Source: JBMNKL01 sp050952225
GTDB taxonomy: Bacteria > Bacillota > Clostridia > Acetivibrionales > DTU013
Assembly (NCBI GenBank): GCA_050952225.1
Contig: JBMNKL010000001.1
Coordinates: 1-64,000 of the forward strand
Length of the DNA stretch: 64,000 nt
Reading direction: 5' to 3'
Below the pieces are notes generated by a model. The model saw nothing but the letters and a program-made list of their open reading frames with translations, was not told the DNA's origin and did no database searches. Numbering within the stretch: the stretch's first letter is position 1; each line of letters starts with the position of its first letter. The position numbers and the translations under genes were made by a program. Shown one piece after another: positions 54,188 to 63,794 of this stretch.

Positions 54188-54917
54188 ATGCTAGGTTTTG
54201 CAAGGAGAAACGCGGTGTTCACTAAGTTTAAAAAAGGCAATATTACAGATATAATAGGACTTTACAGGTTCATTTCCGTCCTGATAACCTTGTCGATTTA
54301 CATGCTTAAAGGCATTTATGAGCATTACTCCTTTGCATCGATGTTTTTGCTCATGTTATGTGTTTCCGTTTTTACATTGCTGATTAATTACTTGTACAAA
54401 AAAAGCTATGGCAGTTCATTGCGGCTGCATCTCCTGCTTGCGATGGAAATAACCGGGGCCTCATTTTTGATTGTTATGACAGGCTGCCTGAAAAGCCCCT
54501 TTATATGGTACTTTTTAAATCCCATGCTTATTATTTCACATTACATGTCTCAAAGACAGAAGTTTATTTACCTTGGATTCAGCACTTTCACTTTAATTTT
54601 CATGGGATACATTACTGATAAACATTCCTGTTTATTGGAATACTTCATGAGTAATTTAAATATAATACTCAGCTTTATTCTTTTATTGATACTGTTTAAT
54701 TTTTATGTATAACAGGCAGATTATAAATAAACAGAATCAATTGCAAGCTGCGAACAGGGATCTCGAAAGGTACAATTCAAGAATCAGAGGCATGACCCAG
54801 GATATTTTATATATGTACGAAGCTGTTAATACAGACCTGAAGTATGGCTATGTTCATCCATGCTGCACATTCCCGCTTTCCGACATTGTCATCGACGTAC
54901 CGCCATTCAAGCCGTGA
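54188..54917 (+). pseudogene. Truncated membrane histidine kinase (sensor part only), frameshifted
   Basis: Frame one encodes six membrane segments up to residue 174; one base fewer in the T run at 54700-54704 joins them to NRQIINKQNQLQAANRDLER and MTQDILYMYEAVNT, the coiled-coil linker typical before the next sensor or kinase domain of clostridial kinases. The frame then ends at 54917 in unrelated sequence; no HisKA or ATPase domain follows before rsmA. It is a 5' fragment, possibly left by a deletion between it and rsmA. It sits 8 bases after the PilT-like gene. Confidence 0.72.
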
Positions 54918-55054
54918 TTTTGCACCCCACTTACGCAGCCTGGCAGCAGTTTTCATGGCAGCAGTCGGCAGAAAAGCCCGCACACACACTGGCGGGATTA
55001 ATCAGTGATAAAACTAACGGCTGAAGGTTTGACGAAAAACTTCCTAAAGGATAA

Positions 55055-55091
55055 ATGACCGGGTATCAGAAACTTGCTGGTACCCGGTCAT
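55055..55091. terminator. Terminator between the kinase remnant and rsmA
   Basis: ATGACCGGGTA (55055-55065) pairs with TACCCGGTCAT (55081-55091), followed on the plus strand by AATTTTTTT. One arm overlaps the rsmA stop codon. Confidence 0.8.
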
Positions 55092-55963
55092 AATTTTTTT
55101 GTGTTTAAAGTATTCGAAAGGTAATTTGCCAGCTGAGCAAATTGCCCGATCGTCAGCGTTTCGCCTCTTTGCTTCTCTCCTATGCCCAGTTCGGAAAGCA
55201 TTATGCTGGTTTGCTCCCTGTCCAGGCCGAAATATCCCGCATTGATTAATGCATTTGCAAGGGTTTTCCTTCTCTGTGCAAACGCTGCTTTTACCAGGCG
55301 GAAGAATAATGCTTCATCCCGCACTTCCACCCGCGGCCGGTCGAGCATCTCGAGCTTTATGACGGAAGAATACACATCCGGCCGGGGTATAAAGCAATGC
55401 GGCGGCACGTCAAAGATGACCGAGGGCTCTGAATAATACTGAATCGCTATCGACAGGGCTCCGTAATCCTTGCCGCCGGGTTTTGCCTTCATCCTGCCGG
55501 CTACTTCTTTTTGCACCATGAATACCATGGTCTTTGCCCCTATACGCTCCTCCAGCAGCTTCATGATTACCGGTGTCGTAATATAGTAAGGGAGATTTGC
55601 CACTACCTTCAGTCGGCGTCCTTCACCCAGGTAAGGCGTGAGTATATTGCCGATATCAAGCTTAAGTATATCTGCGTTTATTATATGGACATTCGGATAT
55701 TCCTTCATCTTTTCATGAAGTACGGGGATAAGGCGCCTGTCTATTTCTACCGCTACGACCCCGCCCGCTTTTTCAGCAAGCCCGGCTGTCAGGCTGCCGG
55801 TTCCCGGGCCTATTTCCAGTACTATATCTTCGTTGTCAAGGCCGGCGGCTTCGGTCATTTTTTCAAGGACCCAGGGGTCTGTCACAAAGTTCTGACCAAG
55901 AGATTTTACAGGCTTAAGGCTGAATTTTTTGAGAGTATGTTTTATATCGGCTTCCATTCCCAT
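55088..55963 (-). CDS. rsmA: 16S rRNA (adenine-N6,N6)-dimethyltransferase
   Basis: A 291-residue KsgA family enzyme that dimethylates A1518/A1519 (E. coli numbering) of 16S rRNA. KSLGQNFVTDPWVLEKM, motif I VLEIGPGTGSLTAGLAE, and catalytic motif IV VANLPYYITTPVIMKLL are complete. In many Bacillota it lies next to rnmV and the YabE-like gene; here the 3D protein gene is 1 kb away with one gene between. Confidence 0.96.
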   Translation of the reverse strand: MGMEADIKHTLKKFSLKPVKSLGQNFVTDPWVLEKMTEAAGLDNEDIVLEIGPGTGSLTAGLAEKAGGVVAVEIDRRLIPVLHEKMKEYPNVHIINADILKLDIGNILTPYLGEGRRLKVVANLPYYITTPVIMKLLEERIGAKTMVFMVQKEVAGRMKAKPGGKDYGALSIAIQYYSEPSVIFDVPPHCFIPRPDVYSSVIKLEMLDRPRVEVRDEALFFRLVKAAFAQRRKTLANALINAGYFGLDREQTSIMLSELGIGEKQRGETLTIGQFAQLANYLSNTLNTKKL

Positions 55964-55997
55964 CCGGCAGCATTCCTTTTAATAAGTAATATTTTGT

Positions 55998-56040
55998 TGT
56001 TCTCCCCCGAAAGCCATTATAACAGTTATCGGGGGAGAAC
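55998..56040. terminator. Terminator-like hairpin after the metallo-hydrolase gene
   Basis: GTTCTCCCCCGA (55998-56009 region) pairs with TCGGGGGAGAAC (56029-56040). It separates the minus-strand metallo-hydrolase from rsmA. Confidence 0.6.
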
Positions 56041-56066
56041 AGTCTTGTTTAGGTTACGGACCGGAG

Positions 56067-56738
56067 TTATAATTCCAGGCTGCCGCCGGGGCTCAGTATC
56101 ACTACCTTGCAGTCCGAATCTTTCTCAACAAGCTCTTTAAAGTGTTCCGGCTGCTGGGCTATGGGTGGGAAGGTGTTGTAATGCATTGGCACCACCATTT
56201 TCGGCTTAATCATTTTAACAGCCCGGGCAGCGTCTTCCGGCCCCATGGTATAGAAACCTCCAATAGGCAAAAGCGCCAGGTCTATATCTTCTTCAGCCAG
56301 CAAGTCCATATCCCGGGTCAGAGCCGTATCTCCGGCATGATAGATTTTCTTCCCGCCTATTTCGAGAACATAGCCGCATGCAAGGCCGCCGGGAACGCCG
56401 CTTCCGTGCACTGCGGAAACAAATTTCATGCTGCCGAACGGTGTAGCCTGCTTTCCGCCGATATTTCCCACGGCAACCTTGACTCCCGCGGGCTGGACAA
56501 CCGCTTCCGCAAGCTCAATGACGCTGTATACGGTCGCGCCGGTCCGCTTTGCTATGGAAATCGTGTCGCCTACATGGTCGCCATGGTTATGGGTAACAAA
56601 AATAAAGTCGGCTTCCACGTTTTCAGCGGTTGCGGCGGCAAGCGTGTTTCCTGTCAGGAATGGATCAATCAAAATTTTACGGTTATTTTCGTCGGTAATC
56701 AGAAAGCACGCGTGACCTAAAAATTCCACCTTTATCAT
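56067..56738 (-). CDS. Metallo-beta-lactamase-fold hydrolase (UPF0173 type)
   Basis: A 223-residue metal-dependent hydrolase: FLGHACFLI start, HNHGDHVGD metal motif, HAGDTALTRDMDLLAEE and VPMHYNTFPPIAQ. It matches the UPF0173/YtkL group, whose substrate is not established. AAAGGAGG lies upstream. Own transcription unit between rsmA and the 3D gene. Confidence 0.93.
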   Translation of the reverse strand: MIKVEFLGHACFLITDENNRKILIDPFLTGNTLAAATAENVEADFIFVTHNHGDHVGDTISIAKRTGATVYSVIELAEAVVQPAGVKVAVGNIGGKQATPFGSMKFVSAVHGSGVPGGLACGYVLEIGGKKIYHAGDTALTRDMDLLAEEDIDLALLPIGGFYTMGPEDAARAVKMIKPKMVVPMHYNTFPPIAQQPEHFKELVEKDSDCKVVILSPGGSLEL

Positions 56739-56926
56739 TAGCCATCAATCCTCCTTTATGTACTGCAACTGGTTGGCGCTTTATTAATTATAACAGAATA
56801 CGCTGCTCTTTTACATGGCATTCCGACTGCTGCATTTCGTGCTTAAAATAATGTGAATTGCGCTGCATCTGCCCCAGCCTGGCTGATAATCCCTTGTTTC
56901 CTTTGTGTTAAGTATCCGCGTGCTAT

Positions 56927-57994
56927 TTATCTCGTGTCTTCCAGTATATAAACTCTTGCTTTTTTAACGCCGAATCTGTCCACATATTCCTGGCTGTCAT
57001 AGTATAAATCAATTTTATTCCCCTTGATTGCTCCGCCGACATCCGCGGCGATGGCATAGCCGTAATCCGGCGTGTTTCCAAGTATTTCAACATACACCCT
57101 GGTATACAGGGGGATTACCTTTGGATCAACCGCTATAACACCTTTTTTGGCCTTGATGCCGGTAGCCGTTATTCCAAACAGCGGATGCCCGGGTGCCTTG
57201 CCGGTATCTTTCAGAGAGGCTGTATAAGCTGTCGCCTTCACATCAAGGACCTTGTTATACCGGATAACTTCTCCCCTTGCTGTCCTGTAGTTCATCAGGG
57301 TTCCGTATTCCATTATCATCGTTACCGGGTCTTTCAGCACGGATTCACTCAGTAAATGCCTTGCAACTTCTATGCCGTCCTCCCTGACAACCCTGTACAG
57401 CTTTTCAAGAATGCCTTCCTCTCCTGGCTGCACAACCCTTTCCAGGCCTTTGTCCAGTTTTGTGTTTGGCTTTTTCCGGACTTCAAAGGGAATGCTTTCT
57501 TTTTCACTGACAATGCTTTCGCTGACACGCACAATCTTAAGCTCCATACCTTCGCTGATGCTGTCGGCCATATCCGCGCCTACAAGCTTGTCATTCTCCA
57601 CCGGTTTTACCGGGCTGTCCTCCAGCATTTCCTTTACCGTATCCTTGTATGTCATTACCATGGTTTGCTTGCCGTCAGCCGTGATATAAACCGGCACGGC
57701 CCGTTTTATGCTTATTTCGTTCAACCGCGCCCTGTCAAGCTTGCTTTCAAGCGGGACACTGGTATAATCGCATGTCCGCACGGCAATGCCGTTCTGCTCA
57801 AATGCTTCTATATAGGTATCTTTCATTGTTATCAAATTTATAATTTTTCCGTCATCATCGATTGCCACATCTTTAGCCAGCAAGGCAAATACACCACATC
57901 CCGCGGCTACAGACAAGGCGGCGGCGGCTATCACAATCAGCAACTGCTTCTTTCGTGATAAAAACCTTTTAAATTTTTCAATAAACGCCAACAA
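56927..57994 (-). CDS. YabE-like protein with DUF348, G5 and 3D domains
   Basis: A 355-residue envelope protein: one N-terminal membrane anchor (about 18-40), two ubiquitin-like DUF348 units (VAIDDDGKIINLITMKDTY and AVPVYITADGKQTMVMTYKD), a G5 domain (about 160-240), and a C-terminal 3D domain with ITATGIKAKKGVIAVDPKVI and AADVGGAIKGNKIDLYYDS. This is the layout of Bacillus YabE and resuscitation-promoting-factor-like cell wall lytic enzymes. TTG start after GGAGGG. Confidence 0.92.
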   Translation of the reverse strand: MLAFIEKFKRFLSRKKQLLIVIAAAALSVAAGCGVFALLAKDVAIDDDGKIINLITMKDTYIEAFEQNGIAVRTCDYTSVPLESKLDRARLNEISIKRAVPVYITADGKQTMVMTYKDTVKEMLEDSPVKPVENDKLVGADMADSISEGMELKIVRVSESIVSEKESIPFEVRKKPNTKLDKGLERVVQPGEEGILEKLYRVVREDGIEVARHLLSESVLKDPVTMIMEYGTLMNYRTARGEVIRYNKVLDVKATAYTASLKDTGKAPGHPLFGITATGIKAKKGVIAVDPKVIPLYTRVYVEILGNTPDYGYAIAADVGGAIKGNKIDLYYDSQEYVDRFGVKKARVYILEDTR

Positions 57995-58163
57995 TAAAAA
58001 CCCTCCTAAAAAACAAGGGATTTTGAGCCTATTTTATTCCAACCTTTTCTATTTGTCAAATCAATTGCCATAAAGTCCCTTTATATATGATTATAGACAT
58101 CGGGACATTTTTTATACATTCAAAACAAAAGGCCCGCCGGAACCGGCAAATATCAAATAAAAA

Positions 58164-58195
58164 GAGCCCCTGAAGATATTAATCAACAGGGACTC
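58164..58195 (-). terminator. Terminator of the GntR gene
   Basis: On the minus strand GAGTCCCTG pairs with CAGGGGCTC and is followed by TTTTTATTTG. Confidence 0.8.
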
Positions 58196-58258
58196 CCCGG
58201 ACATACCGTTTTCAAAACCTTTAGATTCCTGACTCAAACTGCATTATACAAACTTATC

Positions 58259-58939
58259 CTATATTATACCCATTAACAGCCTGTTTATATTAAATTCCTT
58301 TATACATTCAATATGCTTTTTTATGGCCTGCTCCGCCTTTTCACCGTCACGCACGGTAATTGCATCCAGGATTTCATAGTGCTGCTTCAATGACTGCTTA
58401 TAATGGTCTTCCAGCACATTTCCGGTCTCCTTCAGTGTAGTTATGGCAAACCTGGTAATCTGGTCTGAAATAGTTTGCAGCATTGATTTTAACCTCTTAT
58501 TGCTGGAATTCTCGACATATAGTCTATGGAACTTTATATCGCTTTTTATAAACTCCTCAACCTGGCCCCTGCTTAGCGCGTCTTCCTGGATCGCAATCAA
58601 ACTTCTAAGCTCATCTATAATCGAGTCGGGTATACTTGAAATATACAGCCTGACAGCCAGGCCTTCAAGATTTGCGCGTATATCATAAATCTCTATGATA
58701 TCCTCAACCCTTATATGAGATACAAAGGCTCCCTTATTGGGGATAAATTCGACCAGCCCTTCATTGGCCAGGATTCTAAGCGCTTCCCTCACAGGTGTGC
58801 GGCTGATGCCAAGCTTGGCGCATAGCTGTCTTTCAACCAGGATCTCCCCGGATTTCAGCCTGTAATTAATAATCGCATCCTTTATCGCTTCATAAGCTAT
58901 TTGCTGCTTGGACTTTTTATTATTCGTATATTTATCCAT
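58259..58939 (-). CDS. GntR-family regulator, FadR/FCD type
   Basis: A 226-residue regulator: winged helix (about 8-75; GEILVERQLCAKLGISRTPV, LVEFIPNKGAFV) and a helical FCD ligand domain with metal-type residues (DIRANLEGLAVRLY, FHRLYVENSSNKRL, HYEILDAI). It is the last gene after the sugar ABC importer and probably controls it in response to the imported compound or a metabolite. Confidence 0.93.
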   Translation of the reverse strand: MDKYTNNKKSKQQIAYEAIKDAIINYRLKSGEILVERQLCAKLGISRTPVREALRILANEGLVEFIPNKGAFVSHIRVEDIIEIYDIRANLEGLAVRLYISSIPDSIIDELRSLIAIQEDALSRGQVEEFIKSDIKFHRLYVENSSNKRLKSMLQTISDQITRFAITTLKETGNVLEDHYKQSLKQHYEILDAITVRDGEKAEQAIKKHIECIKEFNINRLLMGII

Positions 58940-58988
58940 ATTGCACCGCTTCTTTATTTTATTTACCTGCCGGTTAATATGTCCTTAC

Positions 58989-59025
58989 AGTAAGTCAGAT
59001 GGAGTAAAACTCCATCCAACTTACT
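58989..59025. promoter_or_regulatory. 17-bp inverted repeat between the ABC importer and GntR genes
   Basis: AGTAAGTCAGATGGAGT (58989-59005) pairs with ACTCCATCCAACTTACT (59009-59025), one mismatch, 3-nt loop. On the plus strand CTTTTTTA follows 10 bases later. It may be an operator for GntR, a processing hairpin between binding-protein and regulator mRNA, or a terminator. Confidence 0.55.
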
Positions 59026-59101
59026 TAAGGCGCTTTTTTACTTAGATTTCACATCTATTATATCAAATTTTTATTTTTTCTGCCAAATGCTTAAACTTTC
59101 G

Positions 59102-60112
59102 TTATACCTCTTTCTTTTTCGCAATTTCCTCAACGTTATCCTTTGTTACAATTATAGCATCCAGTATTTGAACCTTTTCCACTTCTTCACCCTTAAGAAT
59201 CTTTACCGCGGCTTCCACTGCGCTGTAAGCAAGCTCGTAAGGCATATTGTCAATATCGACATGCATTTTGCCTTCCCTTATAGCCTGTAAAGCGTCAGGT
59301 ATGCAGTCCATTCCGCAAAGGTATATTTCTCCTGCCTTTCCGATTTCATCGATAGCTTGCAGCGCGCCCATTGCCATGTCGTCGTTGCATGCTATTACGC
59401 CTTTCAAATCGGGATGTGCCTGGAGGAGGTTCTGCGTTACGGTAAAGCCTTCGGTCCTGGACCAGTTTGCCACCTGGCTGGCCACTATCTCAATGCCCGG
59501 GAATTCTTTAATGGCATCCTCAGCGCCTCTCGTTTTATCCATGGCATTCTGCTGTCCGGCAGGCCCTTCCAGTATAATGACCTTGCCTTCTTTTATCAGT
59601 TCGCATGTCGCCTTTGTCACCTTGTACTGCGCGTCATAGTTTTCAATTGCGATATATGTCTCTGTCTTGCCGCCTTTAATTATTGTCGCAAAATTTACTA
59701 TCGGGATACCCGCTTCGTTTGCTTCCTCAACGGCGGGTACTATGCCGGTTGAATCGCACGGGCTAAGGCATATGACGTCATATTTTTTTGCAATAGCCTC
59801 TTGAACCAGCTGTATCTGCTGTTCATTGTTATTTGTCTCTACTGGCGCCAATATGTCCATTTCGATGCCAAAATCTTTAGCCGCTACTTCGGCGCCTTTT
59901 TTTGCGTTCTGCCAATATGACTGGGTCAGGCCTTTAACAATAACCGCTATTCTTTTGCCTTCCAGAGGATTCGACTCTGATGCCTTCCGGGTGTCTCCCT
60001 GGGTCTGTTGCTGATTATTTTGCTGTCCTTCACCGCTTTTACCAGTTCCGCAGCCCGCCAGCAGAACCATTACCATGAATACACATACGACCTTTAATAG
60101 AATTTTTCTCAT
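59102..60112 (-). CDS. Sugar ABC transporter substrate-binding lipoprotein (RbsB-like)
   Basis: A 336-residue periplasmic-binding-protein-fold lipoprotein: signal peptide with lipobox LLAGC (Cys21), a Gln/Asn-rich linker, then KRIAVIVKGLTQSYWQNAKK and IACNDDMAMGALQAID of the ribose/xylose group. It captures the substrate outside the membrane for the two permeases. Substrate not known. It follows the permease genes by 121 bases. Confidence 0.93.
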   Translation of the reverse strand: MRKILLKVVCVFMVMVLLAGCGTGKSGEGQQNNQQQTQGDTRKASESNPLEGKRIAVIVKGLTQSYWQNAKKGAEVAAKDFGIEMDILAPVETNNNEQQIQLVQEAIAKKYDVICLSPCDSTGIVPAVEEANEAGIPIVNFATIIKGGKTETYIAIENYDAQYKVTKATCELIKEGKVIILEGPAGQQNAMDKTRGAEDAIKEFPGIEIVASQVANWSRTEGFTVTQNLLQAHPDLKGVIACNDDMAMGALQAIDEIGKAGEIYLCGMDCIPDALQAIREGKMHVDIDNMPYELAYSAVEAAVKILKGEEVEKVQILDAIIVTKDNVEEIAKKKEV

Positions 60113-60233
60113 ATATTTTCCTCCTTTACTTGATTTGATATATTATTATATGGGTCCAATTAATAAACACGTCAGGCTAGGTTATCACGCAACAGACAAG
60201 TATAATCTTTCAATAACGCAAGCTGTTTTTCGT

Positions 60234-61208
60234 TTAACCAAGCACATTCTTCATCTGCCTGTTCTTGTTCCATTCCTTTATTTTGTCGTTAAGAAGCGTG
60301 ACAAATATGGACAATATAATTACAGAACCTATGACGAACTGCTGCCACAGTGATGATACATTCAGCATATTCAAGCAGTTATTTATAACCGTTATTATAA
60401 GAACGCCGACCAGTGTCCTTCCAACGCTGCCGGTTCCGCCCTTCATCGGGGTCCCGCCTATCAAGACCGCCGCTATAAGCTTTATGCTCCATCCGGATTC
60501 ATAAGTAGCATCGGCGGCGTTGAGGCGCGCTATTAAAAGCAAGCCTGCAATAGACGCCAGGATACCGTTCATTATATATACTGTCGTTATCACCTTATCG
60601 GTATTTACGCCCGAAAGCTTTGCCGCATTTATGTTGGAACCGGTTGTATATACGTTCCGGCCGAATATCGTTTTGCTCATAAGGAAGACAAGCAAGGCAA
60701 ATATTATAAATGTTATCCAAAGAAGGCTTGGTATACCCAGGAAAGCTCCTGTGCTTACAGCCCTGTAGCCAGCAGGCATAGGGTAAAATATCGCGCCCAT
60801 CATCATGACATATGCTATCCCTTTTGATATCCAATCCATGCAGTACGTGGCTATAAACGGCGGCAGGTGTATTTTCGTTATAAGTATGCCGTTCGTAAGC
60901 CCTATCAGTATGCCTACGGCCAACGAAGCCAGTATTCCGGCTGCAATTTGTCCATTAACGATGAAATACCCTCCTACACAGCTGGATAATGCCATATTCG
61001 CCCCTATACTCAAATCTATTCCCTTCAATATAACAGCCATCGTCATTCCAAAAGCCATAATTGCATAATAGGGAATCTGCTGGATTATTATATTTGCAAT
61101 GTTTTCAGCCTTTAAAAATGAAGGCGTTATAACGGCTGCCGCGGCGCAGACCACCAGGAGAAGTATTACGTGCGATTGCTTAACAACGAAGGAAGTAAAC
61201 TTATACAT
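60234..61208 (-). CDS. Sugar ABC transporter permease (RbsC-like)
   Basis: A 324-residue membrane protein with eight to ten helices and the family signatures MTMAVILKGIDLSIGANMAL and VLIGGTPMKGGTGSVGRTLV. ATG 61208 follows GAAGGAGGT. It overlaps the other permease by eight bases (61201-61208), so the two form a heteromeric channel. Confidence 0.93.
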   Translation of the reverse strand: MYKFTSFVVKQSHVILLLVVCAAAAVITPSFLKAENIANIIIQQIPYYAIMAFGMTMAVILKGIDLSIGANMALSSCVGGYFIVNGQIAAGILASLAVGILIGLTNGILITKIHLPPFIATYCMDWISKGIAYVMMMGAIFYPMPAGYRAVSTGAFLGIPSLLWITFIIFALLVFLMSKTIFGRNVYTTGSNINAAKLSGVNTDKVITTVYIMNGILASIAGLLLIARLNAADATYESGWSIKLIAAVLIGGTPMKGGTGSVGRTLVGVLIITVINNCLNMLNVSSLWQQFVIGSVIILSIFVTLLNDKIKEWNKNRQMKNVLG

Positions 61209-62223
61209 CGAGATACCTCCTTCTATTTTCACGCGTACTTCTTATTCTTGTTTTTGTAACGTCATAAATAATTACCATAAGAATGATTACTCCTATAAGT
61301 ACATATTGAAGAAGCGACGACACGCCCATCATTGAAAGACCGTTCCTTATCATATTTATCAGGAACGCTCCGATAATTGTTCCTGCATATCCGCCTTTTC
61401 CCCCGCCGATAACCGTTCCTCCTATAAGGACGGCCGCAATTGCATCAAACTCGAAGCCTGCGCCGCCGGTAGGAACTGCCGAATTGGACTTCGCCGTCAG
61501 CATTATGCCGGCTATCCCGGCAAAGAAACCTCCCAGGGTAAACACTATAAGCTTTCCGCGTTTTACATTCACTCCCGACAATATTGAACAGGCCTCGGAA
61601 TCGCCGATGGCATAAACATCATAGCCGAACTTGGTTTTTCTCAGTACAAATATCATAACAGCCGCTAAAACCACAGTAAGAAAAATCAGAAAATTAATCC
61701 CCAGGATTTTGCCTTTTGATATATACCTGAAAGCATCGGGAAAACCGGAAACGGTTTTGCCTTCCGTTAAAACAAGAGCAATTCCCTGGGCAATGCTGAG
61801 CATGGAAAATGTAACGATCCAGAAGTCCGCCTTGATATATGCTATCAGAAGGCCGTTTATCAAGCCGCATAAGGTGCTTAGCGTTATTGCGACCAGCAGC
61901 GCCGCGGCAAAATGGACCCCCGATCTCATCAGGACTGCTGCAATGGCTCCGCTCATGGACATGACCGATCCGATTGAAAGGTCGTTGTGCCCCGATAATA
62001 TGGCCATCGTGGTGCCAATTGCGGCTACCATTAAAATTGAACTGTTTTTCAATATATTTGTAATATTATACACGGTAAAAAAAGCTTCGCTTGATAACGA
62101 GAATAGGATAAAGATTATCAATGTGACAAAAAACATTCCGGCATTTTTGCCAAGCTTATTATATAAGTTTGCTGCTTTTGCCAGGGAATTGTTTTCCCTT
62201 GGTCCAATAAATTTTTCTATCAT
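61201..62223 (-). CDS. Sugar ABC transporter permease (RbsC-like), second
   Basis: A 340-residue membrane permease with AAIGTTMAILSGHNDLSIGS and IAAVLIGGTVIGGGKGGYAG, the same family signatures as its neighbour but clearly diverged. It begins 32 bases after the ATPase stop. Two different permeases suggest a heterodimer, unlike the ribose system. Confidence 0.93.
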   Translation of the reverse strand: MIEKFIGPRENNSLAKAANLYNKLGKNAGMFFVTLIIFILFSLSSEAFFTVYNITNILKNSSILMVAAIGTTMAILSGHNDLSIGSVMSMSGAIAAVLMRSGVHFAAALLVAITLSTLCGLINGLLIAYIKADFWIVTFSMLSIAQGIALVLTEGKTVSGFPDAFRYISKGKILGINFLIFLTVVLAAVMIFVLRKTKFGYDVYAIGDSEACSILSGVNVKRGKLIVFTLGGFFAGIAGIMLTAKSNSAVPTGGAGFEFDAIAAVLIGGTVIGGGKGGYAGTIIGAFLINMIRNGLSMMGVSSLLQYVLIGVIILMVIIYDVTKTRIRSTRENRRRYLDV

Positions 62224-62255
62224 AAAGGAATTACTCCCCCTTCGGTATCCGCCTG

Positions 62256-63758
62256 TTAAATTGCGAGCGAAAGTATTTTCTCCGATGTTATTTCGGGACG
62301 TTTTAGTTCACCTGTTATTTCGCCGTCCTTCATAACATAGGTTCTGTCGCTTATACCTACTATTTCCGACTGATCTGAAGAGATGATGAGAACAGCCGCA
62401 CCGTTTTTTGCCAGGTTGTTCATGATTTCATAAATATCCGCCTTTGAGCCTACGTCAATTCCCCTTGTGGGCTCATCAAATATGAATATGTCGCATTGGG
62501 TGCAAAGCCACTTTGCTACAACCACCTTCTGCTGGTTCCCGCCCGAAAGCGTCAATACTTCCCTGTTCATATCCTCAGTTGACAGTCTCAGGTCCTTTGT
62601 GTATCTCAGGGATATTTTTTCTTCAACTTTCTTCTTTATTATTCCGCGCCTAAAAAGCTTCTTCAGCGATGCCTGCACGACATTCGCCTTAATGGGCATT
62701 GACAGAATCAAGCCCTCTTCCTTCCTGTCTTCAGGCAGGAATCCCACCTTCATCGCTATGCTCTTTTGGGGAGAGTTGCGGTCGACTTTCCTGTTAAAGA
62801 AGTAAATCTCGCCGGAATCCACCCTGTCATACCCGAAGATGGCTTTCGCAAGCTCAGTCCTGCCGGCGCCTATCAGTCCGGCAAGAGATACGATTTCTCC
62901 TCTTCTCACGGTAATTGAGCAGTTCCTGAACCTCGCCCCGGTGAGATTTACCGTGCGAAGCACTTCCTCGCCGCCTTCACGTATGTCATCCGCAGTCCTT
63001 CCAAATAAGTCCGTAATCTTTCTGCCGACCATTGCTGTTATAATCGTATCCATGCCAAGCCCGGCCAACCCGGACGTCATGACGAAACGCCCGTCCTTGA
63101 GAACCGTTATCCTGTCGCCTATTTCAAATATTTCTTCCAGCCTGTGCGATATGTATATAATGCTGACTCCTTCATCGCGAAGCTTCCGGACTATTTTAAA
63201 CAGGGAATCAATCTCTTTCCTGGTCAGGCTCGAAGTAGGTTCGTCCATTATAAGTATCCTGGTTTTCATTTGAAGAGCTTTCGCTACTTCCACCATTTGC
63301 TTCTGCGCTATGCTCAGCTTTACAACAAGCGTTTTCGGATCAAGGTCTATGCCAAGATTTTCAAGCACTTTCCTGGATTCACGAACCATAAATTTTTCAT
63401 CAAGTATTCCCAGGGCTTTATTCTTATATGGTTCGCGTCCGAGGAAAATATTCTGGTATATCGTTTTGTTGGGTAAAAGGTTCAGTTCCTGGTGAATAAT
63501 ACCGATGCCCAGCCTTTGGGAATCCTGTACATTGCGTATTTCCACCTTTTCCCCGTCAATAAGGATTTCACCGCTGTCTGCCGTATAAACTCCTGAAAGT
63601 ATTTTTACAAGGGTTGACTTGCCGGCGCCGTTTTCTCCCATGAGGACATGCACTTCGCCTTTATTTGTACTGAAATTAACATTGTCAAGGGCTAGTGTAC
63701 CGGGAAACTTTTTTGTGATATTCTTCATTTCAAGAATACATTTTCCGCCAGTATTCAA
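62256..63758 (-). CDS. Sugar ABC transporter ATP-binding protein (RbsA-like)
   Basis: A 500-residue double ATPase. First domain: Walker A GENGAGKSTLVKIL, signature LSIAQKQMVEVAKAL, Walker B RILIMDEPTSSL. Second domain: degenerate Walker A GLIGAGRTELAKAIFG, signature LSGGNQQKVVVAKWL, FIFDEPTRGIDVG. As in RbsA one P loop is modified. Energises uptake with the two permeases. Confidence 0.95.
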   Translation of the reverse strand: MNTGGKCILEMKNITKKFPGTLALDNVNFSTNKGEVHVLMGENGAGKSTLVKILSGVYTADSGEILIDGEKVEIRNVQDSQRLGIGIIHQELNLLPNKTIYQNIFLGREPYKNKALGILDEKFMVRESRKVLENLGIDLDPKTLVVKLSIAQKQMVEVAKALQMKTRILIMDEPTSSLTRKEIDSLFKIVRKLRDEGVSIIYISHRLEEIFEIGDRITVLKDGRFVMTSGLAGLGMDTIITAMVGRKITDLFGRTADDIREGGEEVLRTVNLTGARFRNCSITVRRGEIVSLAGLIGAGRTELAKAIFGYDRVDSGEIYFFNRKVDRNSPQKSIAMKVGFLPEDRKEEGLILSMPIKANVVQASLKKLFRRGIIKKKVEEKISLRYTKDLRLSTEDMNREVLTLSGGNQQKVVVAKWLCTQCDIFIFDEPTRGIDVGSKADIYEIMNNLAKNGAAVLIISSDQSEIVGISDRTYVMKDGEITGELKRPEITSEKILSLAI

Positions 63759-63794
63759 GAAGCTCCCTCCTCGCTTCTGTTTGGATGGGTTTTA

